This document shows, piece after piece, positions 1 through 6,403 of a stretch of DNA of 7,635 nt. Source of the DNA: Chloroflexota bacterium. GTDB lineage: Bacteria > Chloroflexota > Chloroflexia > JAMDCE01. The notes under the pieces were generated by a model. That model was given only the letters and a program-made list of their open reading frames with translations. It was not told the DNA's origin and did no database searches. The position numbers were made by a program, and so were the translations under genes. Where the stretch lies: positions 373 through 8,007 of the forward strand of contig JAMDCE010000125.1 of assembly GCA_023489135.1 (NCBI GenBank). The letters run 5' to 3'. Each line of letters starts with the position of its first letter. Within the stretch, counting starts at the first letter, position 1.

Positions 1-19
1 GCCTGAATGCCCAGTGGCA

Positions 20-367
20 TCAAGATGGTGGACGTGGTACTGCCGACCAGGAGCGGTGAGGAAGCTTACGTGCAGCTACTTTCTTGCCGCCAAAGCTCGC
101 ATCGTGCATAATATCCCCAGGCACGTAGCCGAGGAACTCGACGATCCTCGGGATGAAATGAAGGGTGGGCGATGTCCGGTTCTTCTCCCAGTTCAGGACT
201 GAGCACTCGGGAACCCCAAGCTTATGGGCCACGTCGGCCTGGAAGAGCTTCAGGTCGAGCCGCCGTTTTCTCAAGTGGTCGCCCCAGGTCCTCAATTCTC
301 GGGGATAGGCGCTGGGAAGGGGTATCGTGGCCTGTAGCGCGCAATGGCAAAAAGGCAACGCAACCAT
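20..367 (-). CDS. XRE-family helix-turn-helix DNA-binding protein, 3' part probably degraded
   Basis: Probable small transcriptional regulator of the XRE/Cro fold. The core lies at about residues 20-80 of the 115-residue reading frame: a basic helix (GDHLRKRRLDLKLFQADVA), the recognition-helix segment (LGVPECSVLNWEKNRTSP) and the closing segment FIPRIVEFLGYVP. This type of short regulator often continues with a second, similar helix-turn-helix. Here the residues after FLGYVP (about 85-100, with GGKKVAARK) look like the start of that repeat but end in low-complexity sequence, LPHRSWSAVPRPPS, which suggests a frameshift or truncation. The start is uncertain. The only ATG (365-367) lies on the first codons of the comM fragment on the other strand, and family-like sequence begins only near residue 14. 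The original start was therefore probably lost when the comM fragment joined here. No good ribosome binding site is visible. Small XRE proteins of this style are common in accessory DNA; any specific operator is unknown. Confidence 0.6.
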   Translation of the reverse strand: MVALPFCHCALQATIPLPSAYPRELRTWGDHLRKRRLDLKLFQADVAHKLGVPECSVLNWEKNRTSPTLHFIPRIVEFLGYVPGDIMHDASFGGKKVAARKLPHRSWSAVPRPPS

Positions 368-837
368 GCCCGTGCGGCTACTACGCCAATAGCACGAAGG
401 AGTGCACCTGCTCCGAGCCGATGGTATCGCGCTATCAGAAGCGCATCTCGGGCCCGCTGCTGGACCGCATCGACGTCCACGTCGAAGTGCCGAGGGTGCA
501 GTACGAGAAGCTGGCCGATGAGCGGCTGGGGGAGAGCTCTGCTCGGATACGAGAGAGGGTGGAGGCGGCGCGAGGGGTACAGCGGCGACGGTTTCCGGGG
601 ACGAAGCTGACGTGCAACTCGGAGATGGGTCCGGCGCAGGTGCGGGAGTACTGCAAGGTGGACGCCGCGGCGCAGGGCCTGCTGAAGGCGGCCATGAACC
701 AGTTGCACCTCTCCGCCCGCGGCTTCCACCGCATCCTCAAGCTGGCCAGGACCATAGCCGATCTGGCCGGCTCGGAGATGATCGGTGCCGCCCACGTGGC
801 CGACGCGGTGCAGTATCGGCCGAGGGGAAGAGGATAG
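364..837 (+). pseudogene. comM: ComM (YifB/Mg-chelatase-like) C-terminal fragment, copy 1
   Basis: This is the C-terminal third (about 157 residues) of ComM, a hexameric AAA+ helicase-like protein that helps branch migration during natural transformation. Visible landmarks, in order, are the Cys-rich motif PCPCGYY...KECTCS, the segment [16 protein letters not shown] that opens the Mg-chelatase C-terminal domain, the segment [11 protein letters not shown], and the helix-rich end [23 protein letters not shown] followed by YRPRG and a TAG stop at 835-837. The AAA+ module with Walker A and B is absent, so it cannot act as a helicase. Homology begins at about 364, just inside the NPCPCGYY motif. 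The frame stays open upstream to 172, but that part is antisense to the XRE gene and does not resemble ComM. The fragment itself is undamaged. If translated, a start at ATG 421 would give a free-standing C-terminal domain of 138 residues. Expression is unproven. Confidence 0.85.
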
Positions 838-843
838 GAGGAG

Positions 844-852
844 TGGTATAAT
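844..852 (+). promoter_or_regulatory. Extended -10 promoter element after comM copy 1
   Basis: TGGTATAAT matches the extended -10 consensus (TGn plus TATAAT) exactly. It lies nine bases after the comM TAG stop and about 50 bases before the start of the MNT gene. No good -35 is seen about 17 bases upstream, which is acceptable for an extended -10. Related boxes follow the other two comM fragments. The expected start of transcription is near 859. Confidence 0.55.
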
Positions 853-905
853 GTGGAAGGGGCGACGGTTGAGAGCCTTCTCTTGATCCACTTGGAGTTA
901 CTGTG

Positions 906-1265
906 ATGAAGCGCCGCAATAGAGTTTCAGATGAAGTCTTGTCATTGGTAGGAGAGGCTCAGGCATCCATTCTCCGGCGACCAGAGGCACGGCCGTGCCT
1001 TCTTGTTCTCTACGGATCAGAGGCGCGTGGTGATGCTACTCCCGAATCTGATATTGACCTCTTGGTCGTGCTTGAAAGCGAAAACCCGAGGGCGGTTGAG
1101 GCGGTGGATGATGCGGTTTACGAGGTGATGTGGCGGCACGACTTCAACAGGCTGATCTCGGTGCTCACTCTCTCCAAGGAGGAATTCGAGGAACAAAGGC
1201 GCAAGGGCTTTAGCTTCGTGAGGAACGTCGAGCGTGAGGGGATCGTGTTGTGGCAGGCGGCGTAG
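906..1265 (+). CDS. Minimal nucleotidyltransferase (MNT), antitoxin-type partner of a HEPN protein
   Basis: A 119-residue protein of the DNA polymerase beta-like nucleotidyltransferase superfamily. The signature GSEARGDATPESDIDLLV (about residues 37-54) holds the GS pair and two catalytic Asp residues (DxD). A later segment, RHDFNRLISVLTLSKEEFE, is typical of MNT proteins paired with HEPN partners. In characterised MNT/HEPN systems the MNT protein transfers nucleotides (AMP) to the HEPN RNase and thereby neutralises it; that role is inferred here from the family. I prefer ATG 906, with GGAG at 894-897 and an eight-base spacer. GTG at 903 is also possible. The gene overlaps the HEPN frame by 16 bases, as expected for a coupled pair. 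Transcription probably starts from the extended -10 at 844-852. All recognisable motifs look intact, although the HEPN partner is broken. Confidence 0.85.
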   Translation: MKRRNRVSDEVLSLVGEAQASILRRPEARPCLLVLYGSEARGDATPESDIDLLVVLESENPRAVEAVDDAVYEVMWRHDFNRLISVLTLSKEEFEEQRRKGFSFVRNVEREGIVLWQAA

Positions 1266-1639
1266 AAGAGGCGAAAACGTGGATGCGTTTGGCAGAATAG
1301 GCCCTGGGCGCAGCGAAAACACTGAGCCGAGATGGTTACTATAGAGATGCCACATCTCGGACCTACTACGCGATGTTCTACGCTGCCAAGGCGGCCATTA
1401 CTCTTGAAGGAGAGGATGTAAGCAAACACTCTGCCGTCATTTCCGCCTTTGGTCGACGTTTCGTCAAGACAGCTCGCGTTCCGACCCATCTCCATAGGCT
1501 GCTCTTAAAGGCATTTCGTGAACGTCAGTCCGCCGATTACAATCCGGACTGGATGTCCGCACCCCAGGACGTTGAGAGAAGGCTTGCGGCGGCCGAGGAG
1601 TTTGTCGCTCAGGTGAGGTCGGCAATCACGGCAGATTAG
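1250..1639 (+). pseudogene. HEPN-domain protein (toxin partner of MNT), interrupted by an in-frame amber codon
   Basis: From GTG 1250 (or ATG 1283) the frame reads through a HEPN-like helix start, MRLAE, then TAG at 1298-1300, and then continues in the same frame with ALGAAKTLSRDGYYRDA, SRTYYAMFYAAKAA, KHSAVISAFGRRFVKTA and RQSADYNPDW to a final TAG at 1637-1639. This matches the layout of HEPN proteins encoded next to MNT genes: about 125 residues, a tyrosine-rich helix, KHS, and a C-terminal RQxADY. The amber codon replaces what is normally Glu, so a single GAG to TAG change explains it. No ATG, GTG or TTG lies between the amber and ATG 1373, and a start there would lose the first two helices. 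Loss of the toxin beside an intact antitoxin is a common route of decay. Sequencing error or amber readthrough are the alternatives. The segment RVPTHLH has the spacing of an RX4-6H motif, but I would not call it the active site. Confidence 0.8.
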
Positions 1640-1820
1640 ACCCGGCCGCGCAAGGCCTGCTCAAAGCCGCTATGAACCAGCTTCACCTCTCCGCCCGCGG
1701 CTTCCACCGCATCCTCAAGCTGGCCCGCACCATCGCCGATCTGGCCGGCTCGGAGATGATCCGCGCGGCCCACGTGGCCGAGGCGGTGCAGTGTCGGCCG
1801 AGGGGAAGAGGAAAGGATAG
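1637..1820 (+). pseudogene. comM: ComM C-terminal fragment, copy 2 (last ~60 residues)
   Basis: A second, shorter ComM tail. Its homology to copy 3 begins at TAGACCCGGCC, where the TAG is also the stop codon of the HEPN frame. It carries [18 protein letters not shown], the helix GFHRILKLARTIADLAG and the end QCRPRGRG. Compared with copy 1 I count 14 differences in 156 aligned bases, about 11 of them synonymous. The stop codon of copy 1 is still present as a base string (TAG at 1818-1820), but a five-base insertion after AGAGGA moves it out of frame. Translation therefore continues into the MNT remnant downstream. Confidence 0.85.
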
Positions 1821-2067
1821 TGGTACAATAGCGAGTGGTATAATTGGTGGGAATAGCGATGTTGACATACTGGTGGAACTTGGTGTTCCGGTAGGGCTTT
1901 TCAAGTTCGTGCGCCTGAAGAACTACCTGGAGGACCTATTGGGCAAACGGGTGGGTCTGGCTACGGTCGAAGCCCTCCGCGATCACATGACGGAGGTGGT
2001 CGGAAATGCGCGGCATGTGGGTATCTTGAGCGTGGCAACGGGCGAACGAGGTGAGGAGACGATATGA
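1672..2067 (+). CDS. Chimeric reading frame: ComM tail fused to the C-terminal half of an MNT nucleotidyltransferase
   Basis: The first roughly 45 residues from ATG 1672 are the ComM C-terminal helices. Residues from about 61 (NSDVDILVELGVPVGLFKFV) to the end are the second half of an MNT protein, ending with KNYLEDLLGKRVGLATVEALRDHM. The GSxARGE part of the MNT active site is missing. Only the DVD pair remains, so nucleotidyl transfer is unlikely. The frame is open across the junction and ends in a TGA that overlaps the methyltransferase ATG (ATGA at 2064-2067). No convincing ribosome binding site precedes ATG 1672. The fusion could be a translated relic that couples translation to the next gene, or merely an open frame in a scar. 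Extended -10-like boxes lie inside it at 1821-1844. I am confident of the two homologies and unsure that the protein is made. Confidence 0.5.
   Translation: MNQLHLSARGFHRILKLARTIADLAGSEMIRAAHVAEAVQCRPRGRGKDSGTIASGIIGGNSDVDILVELGVPVGLFKFVRLKNYLEDLLGKRVGLATVEALRDHMTEVVGNARHVGILSVATGERGEETI
1821..1844 (+). promoter_or_regulatory. Two tandem extended -10-like boxes after comM copy 2
   Basis: TGGTACAAT (1821-1829) and TGGTATAAT (1836-1844) are 15 bases apart and look like a small tandem duplication of AGTGGTAyAAT plus spacer. The second is a perfect extended -10. No clear -35 is seen. From here a transcript would run through the MNT remnant into the methyltransferase gene with a leader of about 210 bases. 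Confidence 0.4.
1855..2067 (+). pseudogene. MNT nucleotidyltransferase remnant, N-terminal half missing
   Basis: This is the C-terminal half of an MNT gene, beginning at the second catalytic block (SDVDILVE) and continuing to the natural-looking end. Over 56 bases (DVDILVE to KFV) it aligns with the other MNT remnant at 7130-7348 with 49 identities by hand count. That remnant keeps only the first half, so the two are truncated in opposite directions. The distal part, LEDLLGKRVGLATVEAL, is typical of MNT antitoxins. Confidence 0.7.
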
Positions 2068-2915
2068 AGGGGCTTACCAACTGGGCCGCGCTCTGGCGCG
2101 AGTTGGTCGAGAAGAGCATCGCGCGGCGCCAGGCCAGAGGCAGACGCGAGGTTGATCCCTCGTTGGCTAAAGCCCGAGGATTCGATGTAATAGCCGGGGA
2201 GCGCATGGCCGAGCGCGATCCCGCCATGGAACTGGTGGCATCGCGGCTGGGCCACGATATGACCGTGCTTGACATCGGCGCCGGCACCGGTCGCTGGTCC
2301 CTGTACCTGGCCCGCCGGGTGCGGACCGTCACGGCGCTCGATCCTTCGCAGGCCATGCTCGACGCGCTGCGGGAGAACCTGGCGGCCCAAGGGGTGAACA
2401 ACGTGAACGTGGTAGCGGGCGCATGGCCCGAGACCGAGGTGGAGCCACACGACGTGACCCTGTGCTCACACGCCATGTACTTCTATCCCGACTTCCCGCG
2501 CTTCGTTCAGAGAATGGTTGAGGTGACGCGATGCTCGTGCTACCTGGTGATGCGCCTGCCGCCCCCTGACGGCGTGATGGGCGAGATAGCGCGACGGCTG
2601 TGGGGACACCCCCACGACAGCGCCAACTTCATCGTGGGCTACAACATCCTGCTCGACATGGGCATCTATCCCAACGTCCAGATCGAATGGCCCTGGAAAA
2701 AACACTGGACCAGTGCCACCCTCGACGAGGCCTTGACCAATGTCAAGGACCGGTTCGGACTGATCGACGCCGATGAGCACGATACCTTCCTGCGCCAAGT
2801 GCTCGAAGATCGGCTCGTCTACCAGGATGGGCAATACGTGTGGCCTGATGGCATGCGCTCGGCCCTGGTCTACTGGAACGTAGCCACGGGAAATGCTGGA
2901 AGAAGGTGGATTTAG
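2064..2915 (+). CDS. Class I SAM-dependent methyltransferase
   Basis: A 283-residue methyltransferase of the Rossmann-fold class I type. Motif I is VLDIGAGTGRWSLYLA (residues 68-83), the acidic end of strand 2 is TALDPSQAM (90-98), a motif II-like NVNVVAGAWPE lies near 113-123, and VTLCSHAMYF near 131-140 is the motif IV region. The N-terminal segment NWAALWRELVEKS and the C-terminal DGQYVWPDGMRSALVYW are unlike generic Methyltransf_11 proteins and suggest a defined subfamily, but the substrate cannot be told from sequence. GAGGAG at 2053-2058 with a five-base spacer supports the ATG at 2064. The ATGA overlap with the chimeric MNT frame implies translational coupling. The frame is complete and undamaged, unlike its upstream neighbours, so it is probably functional. 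Confidence 0.9.
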   Translation: MKGLTNWAALWRELVEKSIARRQARGRREVDPSLAKARGFDVIAGERMAERDPAMELVASRLGHDMTVLDIGAGTGRWSLYLARRVRTVTALDPSQAMLDALRENLAAQGVNNVNVVAGAWPETEVEPHDVTLCSHAMYFYPDFPRFVQRMVEVTRCSCYLVMRLPPPDGVMGEIARRLWGHPHDSANFIVGYNILLDMGIYPNVQIEWPWKKHWTSATLDEALTNVKDRFGLIDADEHDTFLRQVLEDRLVYQDGQYVWPDGMRSALVYWNVATGNAGRRWI

Positions 2916-3128
2916 GGGGTAATCCGGAGCGCCCTCGCCGCGGGGAATCACAACCGGATGCACTGGTTTCGGCATAACGCCCTACACCAACATCTCTGCG
3001 GTGTGGTCACATCTCCCGTACCATTACCTATGTTCAAACAGGATCGGGGGGACACAACCAGGGTCCTGCCGAGTGAAACATCGCGAAAATGCGATGCCAC
3101 CTACCTTCTGCATCCCCAATCTCTGACC
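2916..3128. other. Non-coding gap between convergent genes
   Basis: These 213 bases lie between the convergent methyltransferase and DUF362 genes. Apart from the hairpin at 3079-3096 I see no gene, RNA or repeat here. The short plus-strand frame starting at 2958 has no recognisable content. Confidence 0.5.
3079..3096 (-). terminator. Possible hairpin terminator of the DUF362 gene
   Basis: CATCGC and GCGATG form a six-base-pair stem around a six-base loop, about 35 bases beyond the DUF362 stop codon. Read on the minus strand it is followed by TTTCACT, a short and imperfect T-tract. The position suits the end of the transcript, but the signal is weak. It could also serve the convergent methyltransferase gene. 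Confidence 0.3.
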
Positions 3129-4295
3129 CTAGGTCTTCCTGGCGTGACTCTCCAGGCTATCGCAGATATCGCTGACCGTCGGCGGACACCCTTTGACTCG
3201 AATGGCATCCCGACGATCCCTATTGGTGCCCATAGGGCACTTGCCTAGCAGGAATACCTGCTTGGAGCCAGGCTTCGCCCTCGGTTCCTTGCCGACGCAT
3301 ACTTCCACTCGGTCGAACTTCGTGCCCGGGCGCTCTCTCAGGAATCTGGTCAGGGCCGTGGATACCACTATGCTGCAACCTGAGCAGTTCGAATTGCCCG
3401 GTACGTCGATCGTCATCCCTTCGATTGAATAGGCTTCCAGTATCTCGTTCGTCCAGTCCTTCCGCCACTCCAGATTTCGCGCCAAACTGGCTATCGCCTC
3501 ACCCCTGACGTCGATCGAACCTGCGTCAAGGCTGAGCCCATTGAGGTACGCGTACTCCCTGAGATGAGCCACCGATTGAGGGTCTATGCCCAGGAGCAGC
3601 GATCCTACCGCATCAACCGCTAAGGCATCTGTTCCCGCCACCACAACATCCATCCTGTGCGCAAGGTTGCCGAAGGGGCCCTTCTCCAGCCCGTATATCC
3701 CATCTACGATCGTGAGGTGTGCTGGGAGCTTGCTGGCCAAGGTCGCGATGGAGCGCTCAAGGTCGAGCTTGTGGTGGAATTTCTTCTTGGAATGCATGTC
3801 CAGGCAGCCCTTCAGGTTCTTGAGACCCAGCGATATCCTGGTTTGGTTGTGCGTTTTGAGCACCGGCAAATTGATAAAGAAATCCGCCCGAAGCGCCTGG
3901 CTGGAAACCCTCACCCTCGCCCCGTCGAGATCGACTGTTTCGTGCGGCCCTCCATTGAAATCGACGAGCGCGACTCCACGCTTCCTCGCCACTTCCGCCA
4001 TTCCTGAAGACACAAAGGCCAGGGGCGTATCCAGTCCAGCCTCCGGCAACGCTATCGAGCCTTCGCCTATCGCGATGTCCTGGCAGCCGAACTCTTGCAG
4101 GAGAACCACCAGATCGTCGACTATGCGGTCGCTTGTGACCACTCCCGGCGCACGTTGTAGCCCTTTCCTTCCGGTAACCAGGTTGGGCTTGATCAACACC
4201 CGGCTGTCGCTGCGCAGCCCTCGGAAGCCGTCACACAGCTCCACGGCCTGCCTCAGCGAGTCTGATCCCCCATACTTCACCAACCCCACTGCCAC
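3129..4295 (-). CDS. DUF362 domain protein with Cys-rich C-terminus
   Basis: A 388-residue protein from GTG 4295, or 417 from ATG 4382. DUF362 landmarks are VKYGGS near the start, VLIKPNLVTGR, GCQDIAIGEGS, the core NLPVLKTHNQTRISLGLKNLKGC and IVDGIYGLEKGP. The C-terminal 90 residues contain CSGC, then single Cys in VCVGKE, GKCPMGTN, VKGCPP and DICDSL. This could bind a metal or an Fe-S cluster, although the arrangement is not a classical CxxCxxCxxxCP ferredoxin. DUF362 proteins are usually cytoplasmic, often near iron-sulfur functions, and have no settled reaction. I prefer the GTG start because GAGGAG at 4304-4309 (minus strand) lies eight bases before it and family similarity begins there. 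The ATG would overlap the upstream gene by 38 bases. The frame is complete. It is probably co-transcribed with the small gene upstream, 49 bases away. Confidence 0.85.
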   Translation of the reverse strand: MAVGLVKYGGSDSLRQAVELCDGFRGLRSDSRVLIKPNLVTGRKGLQRAPGVVTSDRIVDDLVVLLQEFGCQDIAIGEGSIALPEAGLDTPLAFVSSGMAEVARKRGVALVDFNGGPHETVDLDGARVRVSSQALRADFFINLPVLKTHNQTRISLGLKNLKGCLDMHSKKKFHHKLDLERSIATLASKLPAHLTIVDGIYGLEKGPFGNLAHRMDVVVAGTDALAVDAVGSLLLGIDPQSVAHLREYAYLNGLSLDAGSIDVRGEAIASLARNLEWRKDWTNEILEAYSIEGMTIDVPGNSNCSGCSIVVSTALTRFLRERPGTKFDRVEVCVGKEPRAKPGSKQVFLLGKCPMGTNRDRRDAIRVKGCPPTVSDICDSLESHARKT

Positions 4296-4344
4296 GATCC
4301 GATCTCCTCGACATCCAGATGGCCCCAATGGGAACACCCTGACG

Positions 4345-4635
4345 TCATGCTTCGTACGAGCCCCCATAGGCCCAGGCATCATCTTTGATCAGCCTCTCGA
4401 CCATCGCCTTGACCTTCCCCAGTCCTTCATCCACAGACCCGTCATACGCCCAGGCGTGGACGGCGAACATGGTGTGACAGCGCGAGCTGAAGACCAACCC
4501 CCTGATCAAGACCGGATTCCGGTCCCCGCGGCCTGGATACCCCTTCTCCAACCGAGCCTCGGCCTGCAGCTCCCTGCCCCGAGGATCTATCAGATTCCAG
4601 ACTACGGCCTGATTGAGGAGTTTGTCGTTAGGCAT
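4345..4635 (-). CDS. Small hypothetical protein upstream of the DUF362 gene
   Basis: A 96-residue protein that I do not recognise. It starts at ATG 4635 (MPNDKLLNQAVVWNLIDPRG); an in-frame TTG at 4656 is less likely. It contains a basic middle (ARLEKGYPGRGDRNPVLIRG) and a stretch SSRCHTMFAVHAWAYDGS followed by an amphipathic helix, VDEGLGKVKAMVERLIKDD. The phrase AWAY(D/G)GS occurs twice. There is no signal peptide or membrane helix. Codon use looks coding, and the gene is co-directional with and close to the DUF362 gene, so an operon is likely. The ribosome binding site is weak (AGG about six bases upstream). Confidence 0.6.
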   Translation of the reverse strand: MPNDKLLNQAVVWNLIDPRGRELQAEARLEKGYPGRGDRNPVLIRGLVFSSRCHTMFAVHAWAYDGSVDEGLGKVKAMVERLIKDDAWAYGGSYEA

Positions 4636-4739
4636 AGTGTACCTGTCCGAGACCAACGCCTTTCGGCTCGATTCCTGCCTCCTGCAACGTGGCGCTCACA
4701 GCGCAGCATCCAGCACTGGAGCAAGACGTGCCGATCGTA

Positions 4740-4768
4740 GATTACTTCGCGATTGGCTCGCCTGTCAA
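4740..4768 (-). promoter_or_regulatory. Possible promoter of the small-protein/DUF362 operon
   Basis: On the minus strand TTGACA (4768 to 4763) is a perfect -35. With an 18-base spacer the best -10 is the weak TAATCT. The site lies about 105 bases before ATG 4635, downstream of the end of the DUF4062 gene. Only the -35 is persuasive. The surrounding gap of 217 bases (4636-4852) shows no other feature, and no clear terminator for the DUF4062 gene. Confidence 0.3.
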
Positions 4769-4852
4769 GGCAATTTTGCGTCGCCAAAACTCCCCCGTGG
4801 TGCTGCAAATGGCGGCCGGCTCCTAACCCAGTCCGCGTGCTATTGGGAACCG

Positions 4853-6241
4853 CTACACGTTCCAGAAATGCGGAATCTCAAACCAAGCCTGGATGTCTGC
4901 CCGTGTGGCGCTTTCCTCCCTAATTCGCTCCTCCATCTCTGCTCCAAATGGAGAGCGAGGAAAAAGGCTCTCAGGGAAAGGATCTGCCTTCTGTCCTTTA
5001 ATGTAGGCCCGCAAGCTTGCCACTCGGCGGAAAAGATTGGCTTGTCTATGGTGCAGCGCCCAAACAAACACGGCGCACTCCCGTGGAATCGTAACGGTTG
5101 GTTGATGCCTTGAGTTTGACATTCGGATCCTAGCAACTAGCTCGTCTTTATAGGAAGTGCCGATCGGTCTAACTTCATCCACGATGCGGTACACGGTCTC
5201 GTAATCGGTAGCCGCCGTCAGCAACTCTGCCGCCGCGTTGCTCAAGTCGGTGTCTTGCAAGGATCTGGTTGACGGATCATACCTCAGCAGGGAACCGCCG
5301 CTAACAGCCTGGCGAACCGAATTCAGCCAAATACGATCGGGCGGGGGCACCGCCCCGAACAGATAGAAGGCTAGGCCGCGTCGTTGGTCGGAATTCAGCC
5401 TCACCGGTCCATCATCGTCCTCGTTTAGTGGCACTGCTTCTATCACAGGCGTCATGAAAGTGTGGCCTGGTCGCGGGTCCCGAAGCCTCTGACCCCTCAG
5501 ACTTTCTCTGAGATCGTTGCGTTCCGCTTCAGTCATATCGTCAGTCGATAGTCTATCCCGGAGATAGTCCAATGCCTCATCAGAAAACCTAGCCATCCTC
5601 ATTTCGACTAGGCCAGCCAGCGTCATCTCCAGATCGAGAATCATTCCCCCTAACACGCGCTGTAACGGCACGTCCACTTTCAAGGATAGAGCGACGCGCA
5701 GCGCATCCACGATGCCGCGGAAATCGCTAAATCGCTCCAACCAGTTTGCCAATGGAAAGTCTACCAATCCGTCTACAGCGTCTCTCGTCTCACGCACGCG
5801 TTCGACCTCGTCGATGAACGACGCGACGAAGGCGGCATCTGGGAACGGCGGCTGGCCAGACATTCCGCCAGATCTCCACCCGCGGAGCATGTCCATCACA
5901 CTCGAACGAACGAAAAGCAGGGGAATCGGACGCCCTTGCGCACGGTATGATTCGTAGGCAACGCGGTATTCCTGCTGCGTAACGGAGACACCGTCGGCAG
6001 CCGAGTAAAGCGACCCGCGGCGTTCACCGATGAGGAGGATATAGAAATCCGCTCGGCGGATCGATTCAAAACAAGCGTTGAATGTATTGGCCGCAGCTGG
6101 TCTCTGCATATCGTTGTACTCGCTCATACATACCTCGAACCCACCCTCTTCGAGCCAAAACTTGAGGGCTCCCCGTAGGTCGAGGAAGTCGGAGATCGTG
6201 GAACTAACAAACGCGGTGGGACGACTGCTTGTTGATGCCAT
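4853..6241 (-). CDS. DUF4062 (TIR-like) domain protein with unknown C-terminal region, putative defence protein
   Basis: A 462-residue protein. Residues 9-112 match DUF4062, a TIR/SLOG-like alpha-beta domain: strand 1 [11 protein letters not shown] with helix [12 protein letters not shown], a middle strand [16 protein letters not shown] (64-79), the conserved [11 protein letters not shown] (86-96), and strand IPLLFVR (106-112). DUF4062 is found at the N-terminus of STAND/NLR-type signalling proteins in bacteria and animals, and is thought to act as a signalling or effector module. Here no P-loop follows. The remaining 350 residues are mostly helical in appearance and unknown to me, so this is not a full STAND protein. 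There is no signal peptide. ATG 6241 is preferred, with GGAG nine bases upstream; an in-frame TTG lies nine bases earlier. The gene stands alone behind a strong-looking promoter. The frame is intact among decayed neighbours. A role in phage defence is an inference. Confidence 0.8.
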   Translation of the reverse strand: MASTSSRPTAFVSSTISDFLDLRGALKFWLEEGGFEVCMSEYNDMQRPAAANTFNACFESIRRADFYILLIGERRGSLYSAADGVSVTQQEYRVAYESYRAQGRPIPLLFVRSSVMDMLRGWRSGGMSGQPPFPDAAFVASFIDEVERVRETRDAVDGLVDFPLANWLERFSDFRGIVDALRVALSLKVDVPLQRVLGGMILDLEMTLAGLVEMRMARFSDEALDYLRDRLSTDDMTEAERNDLRESLRGQRLRDPRPGHTFMTPVIEAVPLNEDDDGPVRLNSDQRRGLAFYLFGAVPPPDRIWLNSVRQAVSGGSLLRYDPSTRSLQDTDLSNAAAELLTAATDYETVYRIVDEVRPIGTSYKDELVARIRMSNSRHQPTVTIPRECAVFVWALHHRQANLFRRVASLRAYIKGQKADPFPESLFPRSPFGAEMEERIREESATRADIQAWFEIPHFWNV

Positions 6242-6288
6242 AAGGCACAACTCCGTTCTAGCATTAGGTTCTGCTGCGTGCCTCTAGA

Positions 6289-6317
6289 AGGATATCCTCC
6301 CTCCGTGGCGATGTCAA
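6289..6317 (-). promoter_or_regulatory. Sigma70-type promoter of the DUF4062 gene
   Basis: On the minus strand TTGACA (6317 to 6312), a 17-base spacer and TATCCT (6294 to 6289) give a perfect -35, ideal spacing and a 4/6 -10. The transcript would start near 6282, about 40 bases before ATG 6241, leaving room for the GGAG ribosome binding site. Confidence 0.65.
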
Positions 6318-6352
6318 CCTGCTCGTTTTCTTGTCTTTGCACCAATCAAGCG

Positions 6353-6381
6353 AAGACAACCATACGTCAGGGTGCTATAAT
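6353..6381 (+). promoter_or_regulatory. Extended -10 promoter upstream of comM copy 3
   Basis: TGCTATAAT (6373-6381) is a perfect extended -10. AAGACA (6353-6358) 17 bases upstream is a partial -35 (4/6). It is divergent from the DUF4062 promoter and lies about 20 bases before ATG 6404, which opens comM fragment 3. Confidence 0.45.
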
Positions 6382-6403
6382 GCTAACAAGACTGGATTAC
6401 TTC

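Noticed and set aside
172..363. N-terminal extension of the comM copy 1 frame
   Set aside because: The segment is antisense to the XRE helix-turn-helix and does not resemble ComM; the open frame is incidental.
292..891. Minus-strand frame opposite comM copy 1
   Set aside because: It is His/Arg/Pro-rich shadow coding in GC-rich sequence, and the similar frames opposite the other comM copies are the same effect.
3586..4740. Long plus-strand frame of 384 codons
   Set aside because: It is antisense to the DUF362 and small-protein genes, rich in Ser/Arg/Pro with no recognisable domain, and explained as a shadow of the real genes.
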